From: JARRNJ01 sp037385045
Lineage (GTDB): Bacteria > Pseudomonadota > Gammaproteobacteria > JASBUN01
DNA: 31,303 nucleotides
Direction of reading: 5' to 3'
Assembly: GCA_037385045.1 (NCBI GenBank)
Contig: JARRNJ010000045.1
Coordinates: forward strand, 1-31,303
Part shown: positions 15,859 to 23,400 of the stretch, one piece after another
Position numbering within the stretch: position 1 is the first letter of the stretch
How the letters are laid out: each line of letters begins with the position of its first letter
The notes under the pieces: model-generated
The model's input: only the letters and a program-made list of their open reading frames with translations
Databases searched by the model: none
What the model was told of the DNA's origin: nothing
Position numbers and translations under genes: made by a program

Positions 15859-16266
15859 GTGGACAGCGAGCAGCAATTGGACGACCTGACGGGCCTCAAG
15901 GTGATGGTCGTCGACGACAGCAAGACGATTCGACGGACCGCCGAGACATTGCTCAAGAAGGAAGGCTGCGAAGTCGTTACCGCAACGGACGGGTTCGAGG
16001 CACTCTCCAAGATCACCGATCAGTCCCCCGACATCATCTTCGTCGACATCATGATGCCGCGGCTGGATGGCTATCAAACCTGCGCCCTGATCAAGCACAA
16101 CCGAATCTTCAGGCACACGCCGGTGATCATGCTGTCGAGCAAAGACGGGCTGTTCGACAAGGCCCGCGGCCGAATTGTGGGGTCCGAACAGTACCTCACC
16201 AAACCGTTTACCAAAGAAGAATTGTTGGGCGCGATCAAGCGCCACGTGAAGAAGCAGCTGGCGTGA
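15859..16266 (+). CDS. pilG: Twitching motility response regulator PilG
   Basis: A single-domain CheY-like receiver phosphorylated by ChpA; in relatives it promotes pilus extension, polarity and cAMP production. With the GTG at 15859 the product is 135 residues, the length I recall for P. aeruginosa PilG. The acidic pair is D19/D20, the phosphoacceptor aspartate is D63 (FVDIMMPRLDGYQ), and the lysine is K115 (YLTKPF). The stretch DSKTIRRTAETLLKK is highly characteristic of PilG. An ATG at 15793 would add 22 residues but lacks a ribosome-binding site. It is the first gene of the pilGHIJK-chpABC cluster. Confidence 0.95.
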   Translation: MDSEQQLDDLTGLKVMVVDDSKTIRRTAETLLKKEGCEVVTATDGFEALSKITDQSPDIIFVDIMMPRLDGYQTCALIKHNRIFRHTPVIMLSSKDGLFDKARGRIVGSEQYLTKPFTKEELLGAIKRHVKKQLA

Positions 16267-16390
16267 GCCGATGCTCGCGTCGGTTGTCGTGAACAGCGCC
16301 GGGCAGGACACCCGGCGAGACGCAGGAAGCGGCCGCCGATTCAGCCGGCGGGCGGAGGCCCGGGCCCGGTAACAAGCCGAACGCCCGATG

Positions 16391-16408
16391 TCCCGCCGGC
16401 CGGCGGGA
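16391..16408. repeat. Perfect 18-bp palindrome between pilG and pilH
   Basis: TCCCGCCGG followed by CCGGCGGGA forms a perfect 18-base palindrome in the 196-base gap between pilG and pilH. No T-run follows, so it is not a typical terminator. It could be a protein binding site or a stem that affects the ratio of pilG to pilH mRNA. No gene is seen in this gap. Confidence 0.55.
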
Positions 16409-16462
16409 GAATTGGGTATGAGATTGGAGCAAATTTCCGACGCTTTGAAGGGGACCAAATAG

Positions 16463-16831
16463 ATGGCGCGTATATTGATAGTCGACGATTCGCCGACCGA
16501 GATCCACGTACTCAAGACCATGCTGGAGAAGAACGGTTTCGAAACCCTGGCGGCCGACAGCGGCGAACAGGGCATAGAGATGGCCAAGACGGAACAGCCC
16601 GATCTCATCCTGATGGATATCGTCATGCCCGGGCTCAATGGCTTTCAAGCCACCCGGCAGCTGACCAAGGGCGACGACACGTCGTCCATACCGGTGATCA
16701 TCGTTACCACCAAAGACCAGAAAACCGACGAAGTCTGGGGGCTGCGTCAGGGTGCCAAGGACTACATCACCAAGCCGGCGCAGGAGGCCGACCTGGTGTC
16801 GAAGATCAACAGCGTCCTGGGGATTGCATAG
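16463..16831 (+). CDS. pilH: Twitching motility response regulator PilH
   Basis: A 122-residue CheY-like receiver. In relatives PilH counterbalances PilG, either as a phosphate sink or by acting on retraction. The acidic pair is D8/D9 (ILIVDDSPTEIHVL), the phosphoacceptor D52 (LILMDIVMPGLNG), and the lysine K104 (YITKPAQE). A ribosome-binding site GAAGGGG lies about nine bases before the ATG. It is followed almost at once by pilI. The 196-base gap after pilG suggests a separate expression level. Confidence 0.96.
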   Translation: MARILIVDDSPTEIHVLKTMLEKNGFETLAADSGEQGIEMAKTEQPDLILMDIVMPGLNGFQATRQLTKGDDTSSIPVIIVTTKDQKTDEVWGLRQGAKDYITKPAQEADLVSKINSVLGIA

Positions 16832-16847
16832 GATGAGAGGAAGCCCC

Positions 16848-17393
16848 ATGGCCCGCGCAGCTGCCAAAGAGCCGATACTGCTGATCGAGGAGATCGCCCG
16901 GCGCAGCCGCGCGCATGCCGCGGGGCTGCCGCAACAGCAGGAAGTGCGGGTCGAATGGAGCGGCATCGGATTTCGCGTCGGCGGTTTGCGGGTCTTGGCG
17001 CCGATGGGCGAGGTGAAGGAAATCCTGACGCCCCCGCCCCTGTCCCGGGTGCCGGGAACCAAAGCGTGGGTGCTGGGAATCGCCAACGTGCGCGGCAATC
17101 TGTTGCCGGTGATGGACCTGAACGGCTATTTGCATGGGCGCCGGACCACGCGTGGAAAACGCACGCGGGTCCTGGTGATCAACCACCACGGCGTGTTCGC
17201 CGGGCTGATGGTGGACGAGGTTATGGGGCTGCGTCACTTCGAGTTGGAAAGTCGTACGTTTGAACGCAGCGACGTCGATCCCGCCGTGGCGCCGTATCTG
17301 GAGCGGGGATTTCGCGTGGAAGACGAGACATGGGCGGTGTTCAGTATCCGCAAGCTCGCGGAGAGCCCGCTGTTTTTGCAGGTCGCAATGTGA
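16848..17393 (+). CDS. pilI: CheW-like coupling protein PilI
   Basis: A 181-residue CheW-domain protein that couples the receptor PilJ to the kinase ChpA. The CheW core is visible in GLRVLAPMGEVKEIL, WVLGIANVRGNLLPVMDLNGYL and VLVINHHGVFAGLMVDEVMG. The ATG at 16848 is preferred because GAGAGGA lies about six bases upstream; an ATG at 16833 would add five residues and sits two bases after the pilH stop. The position between pilH and pilJ agrees with Pseudomonas. Confidence 0.94.
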   Translation: MARAAAKEPILLIEEIARRSRAHAAGLPQQQEVRVEWSGIGFRVGGLRVLAPMGEVKEILTPPPLSRVPGTKAWVLGIANVRGNLLPVMDLNGYLHGRRTTRGKRTRVLVINHHGVFAGLMVDEVMGLRHFELESRTFERSDVDPAVAPYLERGFRVEDETWAVFSIRKLAESPLFLQVAM

Positions 17394-17402
17394 AGAATTC
17401 GG

Positions 17403-17434
17403 GTGTTGCGTCGCGAACGAATCGCGCCCAACAC
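17403..17434 (+). other. Potential RNA hairpin in the pilI-pilJ gap
   Basis: GTGTTG pairs with CAACAC and, inside it, CGCGA pairs with TCGCG around a five-base loop ACGAA, with a small unpaired bulge. No T-run follows. It lies ten bases after the pilI stop and could influence mRNA stability or the expression of the receptor gene relative to the coupler. Confidence 0.45.
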
Positions 17435-17499
17435 ATGATTGAGCGTTTCATAAGGGAGCTGTGATAAAGACGGCCAGCCTGTGCCAGGAGATCGGAATC

Positions 17500-19530
17500 A
17501 TGAGTAAGTTGAATGCAGATGCGCTAAAGCGACTCCGCGCCAATCGGCGCTTCGTTGCCACCATCGCGGTGCTGGTGGTCGCCATCATCATTATGGTGGG
17601 CACTTTCGTCTATACGGCACTGCTGACCAAGTACGATCGAGAATACCTGGCCCTGTCCGGCGAACAGAAGGTACTCTCGCAACGCATCGCCAAATACGCG
17701 CTGGAAGCGGCCAGCGGCCGGGCGGCGGCTTTTGCGTCGCTCAAGCGTGACCGCGACCACTTCCAATCGACCATCGATCGGCTGCGCAAGGGCGATCCTG
17801 ACACCGGCATGCCGGCCACCAGGCCCGGTATCGCCGACAACCAGCTGAAAAAGGTCGAAGGCGCATGGAAGCAATTCAACGCGAATGTGGAGACGATCAT
17901 CACGGGTAAGGACTCGATCCTGTCCATACGCAAGAACGCGACCTCCATCAACGAGCTCATACCGCAGCTGCTGGCCGACTCCGACCAGGTGGTCAACGAT
18001 CTGGTGGATAAGAACGCGCCGCCGGAGCAGATCTATAAAGCCAGTGTCCAGCTCATGTTGAGCCAGCGTATCGCCAACAACGTCAACAAGGTGCTGGTGG
18101 GCGGCAGGGGTGCGGTAACGGCCGCCGACCGGTTCGGGCGCGATATCACGATTTTCGGCAACAGACTCTCCGGCATGCTGCGCGGCGACGCCTCTCAGGG
18201 AATTGCCAAAGTCACCGATCCGGAGGCGCGGGCCCGGCTGGAAAAGGTAAGCACCTATTTCGCGACGGTGAGCGATATGGTGGGCGCGATTCTGCAGAAA
18301 TCGCCGGATCTGTTCGAAGTCCAGGATGCGGCCGGAAAAGTCACCAACGAAAGTGATACGTTGATTTCCTCGGTTGACGCGCTGGCGGCCGCGTATAGCA
18401 AGGACAGCAACCATATCCTGCTTGACCTCGTGGCCGTCGGGGCGGGCGTTCTCGCGCTGGCTATGCTGATCGCGCTCGGAGTCGGGCTGAAGCGCGATGC
18501 GGACAGCCGCACCAACGCCGCCGAGGAGCAGAATGAGCGCAATCAGAGCGCCATCCTGCGGCTGCTGGAGCAGATCGAAGGCCTCAGTGAAGGCGACTTG
18601 ACGGCAGAGGCGGAGGTGACAGAAGACTTTACCGGCGCCATCGCCGACGCATTCAACAGCGCCACCGACGAATTGCGCAAGCTGGTTACCACCATCAACG
18701 AGACATCGGTACACGTCTCGTCCTCCGCGCAGGAGACCCAGGCGACGGCGATGCATCTGGCCGAAGCCAGTGACCACCAGGCGCAGCAGATCGCCGCCGC
18801 GGGTGCCGCGGTCAACGATATGGCGGCGTCCATCGAGGAGGTGTCGCAGAACGCCGGTGAATCGTCCAAGGTGGCGCAGCAGTCGGTGGATATCGCCCAT
18901 AAGGGCGCTGACACGGTACGCCGTTCGATTCAGGCGATGGACACCATTCGCGAGCAGATTCAGGAGACCTCAAAACGCATCAAGCGCCTGGGCGAAAGCT
19001 CCCAGGAGATCGGCGACATCGTCGAGTTGATCACCGATATCGCAGACCAGACCAACATCCTGGCGCTGAACGCCGCCATCCAGGCGGCCATGGCCGGCGA
19101 GGCCGGGCGCGGTTTCGCGGTGGTTGCCGACGAGGTTCAGCGCCTGGCGGAACGGTCGAGCAACGCCACCAAACAGATCGAGGCGCTGGTGAAAACCATC
19201 CAGACGGATACCAACGAGGCGGTGATCTCCATGGAGCAGAGCACCGCCGGGGTGGTCCGCGGAGCCCAGTTGTCCGAGGACGCCGGCGAGGCGCTGGAAG
19301 AAATCGAGAACGTGTCGAACCGCTTGGCCGAACTGATTCAATCGATTTCCCGCAACGCGTCCCAGCAGTCGTTTGCGGCGGCGAATATCTCCGACACCAT
19401 GAACGTGATTCAGGAGATCACCACCCAGACTTCGGCGGGTACCAACGAAACGGCTACGTCCATCGGCAACCTGGCTGAACTTGCCAATGATTTGCGCAAG
19501 TCCGTAGCCGGCTTCACGCTGCCCGAGTGA
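17500..19530 (+). CDS. pilJ: Methyl-accepting chemotaxis receptor PilJ
   Basis: The transmembrane chemoreceptor of the Pil-Chp system, 676 residues. A first membrane helix lies at about 18-41, followed by a periplasmic region with two PilJ-type repeats marked by GEQKVLSQRIAKYAL and VQLMLSQRIANNVNK, then a second helix at about 304-327, a HAMP-like segment (EGDLTAEAEV), and a long signalling coiled coil. The hairpin tip with NAAIQAAMAGEAGRGFAVVA at about 525-544 contacts CheW and the kinase. The ATG at 17500 has AGGAG nine bases upstream; a GTG at 17461 would add 13 residues but has a poorly spaced site. In relatives PilJ senses pilin or surface contact. Confidence 0.96.
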   Translation: MSKLNADALKRLRANRRFVATIAVLVVAIIIMVGTFVYTALLTKYDREYLALSGEQKVLSQRIAKYALEAASGRAAAFASLKRDRDHFQSTIDRLRKGDPDTGMPATRPGIADNQLKKVEGAWKQFNANVETIITGKDSILSIRKNATSINELIPQLLADSDQVVNDLVDKNAPPEQIYKASVQLMLSQRIANNVNKVLVGGRGAVTAADRFGRDITIFGNRLSGMLRGDASQGIAKVTDPEARARLEKVSTYFATVSDMVGAILQKSPDLFEVQDAAGKVTNESDTLISSVDALAAAYSKDSNHILLDLVAVGAGVLALAMLIALGVGLKRDADSRTNAAEEQNERNQSAILRLLEQIEGLSEGDLTAEAEVTEDFTGAIADAFNSATDELRKLVTTINETSVHVSSSAQETQATAMHLAEASDHQAQQIAAAGAAVNDMAASIEEVSQNAGESSKVAQQSVDIAHKGADTVRRSIQAMDTIREQIQETSKRIKRLGESSQEIGDIVELITDIADQTNILALNAAIQAAMAGEAGRGFAVVADEVQRLAERSSNATKQIEALVKTIQTDTNEAVISMEQSTAGVVRGAQLSEDAGEALEEIENVSNRLAELIQSISRNASQQSFAAANISDTMNVIQEITTQTSAGTNETATSIGNLAELANDLRKSVAGFTLPE

Positions 19531-19556
19531 GGGCGCACGGTGGGAGTGGGTGACCG

Positions 19557-20459
19557 GTGACGACAGCCCGGCAACAGGCGCAGGCAACCCGGCGCGGAAT
19601 CTTCACGCCGCTGCCGGAGATGGATGACATCCAATTCCGGCAGTGGGCCAGGCTCCTGGAACAGCGCACAGGCATGTCGGTTCCAGCCGAGCGTAAGTCG
19701 CACCTGGTCACCAGTCTCGGCCTGCGTATGCGAGAGATCGGCTGTCGTTCATACGCGGAATACCTGGACATCGTCACCTCAGCGTTGAGCGGCGCGCAGG
19801 AGTGGGGAATTCTTGTCGACCGTCTCACTGTCCACGAGACGCGCTTCTTCCGTCACCCTCATTCCCTCGCTCTCGTGCGTGACCAGGTCCTCGCCAAGCC
19901 AGAGCCACAAGACGGTGAGCGGTTGACGTTTACTGCGTGGAGTGTGGGTTGTGCCACCGGCGAGGAGGCGTACTCCCTCGCTATTGTGATCCAGCAGGCA
20001 ATGGACAGTCGTGGGGACTCGGGCTACTTTGGCGTGCTTGGCAGCGACATCAGCCAACCCGCGCTGTCGGTGGGGCGCTCCGGGGTCTATAGCCGACGCC
20101 GCATGCAACGTGTGCCCAGGGATATCGGCGAACGGTTTTTCGATTCCCGCGATGACGGGCGCTTCCAGGTGAAGGAGCCCATGCGCAAGCGCATGTGTTT
20201 TGTCCGCAAGAACTTGCTGGATATCGGCGACGAGTGGCCGGGCAAGGTGGACGTGGCTTACTGCCAGAACCTGCTGATTTATTTCGATCGGGACCGGCGT
20301 CAATCCATTGTCGATGCCATGGTGAGGCATTTGCTGCCCAACGGGCTCCTGATTCTCGGGCCAGGCGAACTTGTGAACTGGAGTCATCCGGCCATGGAAA
20401 GGGTGCGGTGCGGACACACGCTGGCTTATCGCCGGCGTGCCGATGTGGAGAACGGGTGA
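19557..20459 (+). CDS. pilK: CheR-type receptor methyltransferase PilK
   Basis: An S-adenosylmethionine-dependent methyltransferase expected to methylate glutamates of PilJ. It has 300 residues. The substrate-binding part contains TVHETRFFRHP near 91-101, the SAM-binding motif is AWSVGCATGEEAYSLAI at about 127-143, and YCQNLLIYFDRD is the CheR C-terminal motif. It starts with GTG at 19557, with GGGAGTGGG upstream. The gap from pilJ is 26 bases and from its stop to chpA only 3, so it is cotranscribed. Confidence 0.94.
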   Translation: MTTARQQAQATRRGIFTPLPEMDDIQFRQWARLLEQRTGMSVPAERKSHLVTSLGLRMREIGCRSYAEYLDIVTSALSGAQEWGILVDRLTVHETRFFRHPHSLALVRDQVLAKPEPQDGERLTFTAWSVGCATGEEAYSLAIVIQQAMDSRGDSGYFGVLGSDISQPALSVGRSGVYSRRRMQRVPRDIGERFFDSRDDGRFQVKEPMRKRMCFVRKNLLDIGDEWPGKVDVAYCQNLLIYFDRDRRQSIVDAMVRHLLPNGLLILGPGELVNWSHPAMERVRCGHTLAYRRRADVENG

Positions 20460-20462
20460 AAA

Positions 20463-23400
20463 ATGGCGATGCACAACGACATTGACGCAGGCGCATTGCG
20501 CTGGGTCAAACAGGAAATCGACGAAACCCTGAGCCAGGCCCGGCATGCGCTGGAAGAGTACGTCGAGAATCCCGAAGACGCCACGCAGCTGCGTTTCTGC
20601 GCCACCTATATCCACCAGGTGTACGGCACCTTGCAGATGGTGGAATTGTACGGCGCGGCGCTGCTGGCCGAAGAGATGGAGCATCTCGCTCAGGCGCTCA
20701 CCGACGATGAAGCCGAGGGCAAGCAGGAAGTCTACGAGGTGCTCATGCGAGCGATTCTGCAGCTGCCCGACTATCTTGAGCAGGTGCAGACCGGACGCGC
20801 CGACGACCCGCTGGTTCTGCTGCCGCTGTTGAACGACCTGCGGGCTGCCCGCGGCGCCAATCTGCTGTCCGAGAACGCATTGTTTGCGCCGGATCTTGAC
20901 GCGGCAGAGACGATCGAAGTGCAAGAACGCACGCCAGAGGTTGATGTCGTGGATCTTGCGCGCCGGGTGCGGCATCAATACCAGGTCGGATTGCTCGGCT
21001 GGTACCGAAATGAACGGCCGCAGGCGGCTCTGGAACAGATCCGCGGGATTTTGGTGCAACTGGAGCGGGCCTCGCGGCGTGCCGGGGTGGTGGCGCTCTG
21101 GTGGGTGGCCAACGGCGCGGTGGAGGCGCTGATCGACGGCGGGCTGGAGTCCAGCGCGTCGGTCAAATTGCTGCTGGGCCAGGTTGACCGCGCCATCAAG
21201 CGCCTCATCAACGACGGTGAAGATGCCGTCGCCGATGCAGCCGCGCCGAACCTGTTGACCAACCTGCTCTACTACGTTGCCCGCGCCACCTCCGACGGCG
21301 CACGCGTCGCGGCCGTTCGCGACAAGTTCCGGCTCAGCGGCGTGCTACCCAGTGCTGACGAGCTTCAGGATGCGCGGGACGCCCTTGCCGGTCCCAATCA
21401 GGCGATGATGCAGACGGTGTCGTCGGCTATCCGCGAAGACTTGGCCAACGTCAAAGAGGCCCTTGACCTGTTTCTTCGGGCCGACGATCGCAACCTGGAC
21501 GATCTGCGCGCACAGCTCGAACCGCTGCGTAAGGTGGCGGACACCGTCGGTATGCTGGGTCTGGGCGTCGCGCGCAAGCAGATTCAGGAACAGGCCGGCG
21601 TGATCCGCAGCATGCTCGACGGTGAAGCGGATCCCAGCGAGGAACGGATGATGGCCATCGCCTCGGCCCTTCTGTCGGTCGAGTCGTCTCTCGATGGATC
21701 GCTGCAAAGCCGGATTGCCAGCGCGGCGCGAACCGCCCCTTCGGCGTCGGATCAGCCGGCCGGCGACCTGCCCGACGCTGAATTCCAGCAGATCCGGGCA
21801 ACGGCGATGGCGGAGGTGGCGACCAATATCGCCAAGGCCAAGGATGCGGTCATCAGTTTCATCGATGCACCGTGGGACCACGCTTTGCTCACCGACGTGC
21901 CCGGCTTGCTGGCGCAGGTCCGCGGCGCACTGCAGATGGTGGCGTTCGATCGTGCAGCGGAATTGATGGATGCGATCGGACGTTATGTTAACGAACAGCT
22001 GATCGGTCAGCAGCGCCAGCCGGACGCGCAGGAACTGGATCAGTTCGCCGATGCGCTCGCGAGCGTCGAATATTATCTGGAGGCGACCGGCCACGCCGGT
22101 GACGGCTCCGCTCGGTTGCTTGCTGTGGCGAATCAGAGTCTCGAGCGCCTCGGCTACCCGGTGGCCTCCCCGGAGCCGGCGCCGGGCGCGGAGTCCGATG
22201 TGGAAGCCCTGGCGGTGGAAGAGATCGAGGTGCAGCCGCTGCCCGAGGAAACGCCGCAGGCCGAGCAAGGTGGTGAGGTCGAGACACTCCCGGAGCCGGA
22301 GCCGGAGCCGGAGTCGGCATCGGAGTCGGAGTCGGCGGCGGACGAGTCGGCCCCGGACAGCGAACTGCAGCTGCAGCCGTCGGAAGCGGCCGCTGAAGAA
22401 GAGCAACAGGAACCGCCGCCGGCTGCGCCCGGGTCGGCCGGCGATGCAACGTCCGACGGGCCGGCTGCAGCAGAAGCCGCCGCGCCGCCGGCGCCGCGGC
22501 CGCTGATGGAGGACGTCGACGACGACATTCTGGGCATCTTCATCGAGGAAGCCGAGGAGGAACTGGCCGCCATCGGTGAGCACCTGCCTCTGTGGCGGGA
22601 GAACACGGATGACCACGAGGCGCTGGGCCGGATCCGGCGCGCCTTCCATACCCTGAAGGGCAGTGGACGGCTGGTCGGGGCGGTCGACATCGGTGAGCTG
22701 GCTTGGTCCATCGAAAACATGCTCAACCGCGTATTGGACCATACCGTCGAGGCCACCGAAACCGTTTTCGGGCTGGTGGCAAACGCCGTCGAGATCCTTC
22801 CGCAACTGCTGCGGCAGCTGCAGGGCGAGAGCGTAGCGGATATTGATTTCCAGACGTTGATAGACCGGGCGTTCGCCGTGGTCGACGGCTCCAGGCCCGA
22901 TCCGGTGCAGACTGAGGTTCATCCGCCCGAGCCGGAATCCATCCAGCACGGTGAAGGTGGCGCCGGGTCGGAAGGTCCTGCGGCGCTGGAGATGGACCCC
23001 GTGCTGTTTGATGTAAAGGTCGCTTCGGGCGATGAGGTCTCGGAAGAGGCGCAGCCCGAGGCGATGGATCCGGTGCTCTACGAGATTTTCCGCAGCGAGT
23101 CCACGGGCCATTTGGAGGAGATCAAGAAGTTCGTCGAGCAGTGCCAGGCGAACGCTGATCACTGCCAGGTCAGCGACGGTTTGGTGCGGGCGCTGCACAC
23201 CTTGCACGGCAGCGCGCGTATGGCTGGCGCCATGGTGATTGCCGAACTGGGCGGGTCGCTGGAAAAGTACGTCAAGGCTTTGCTGAGCAACGAAGCGCCG
23301 CTTCCGGCGCGGGGGGTGGATGCGCTGGTCGAGGGCGTCGATGCCATCGAATCGATGCTGGACGAATTGCGCAGCGACGGCGATACGCCGGTGGCGCCAC

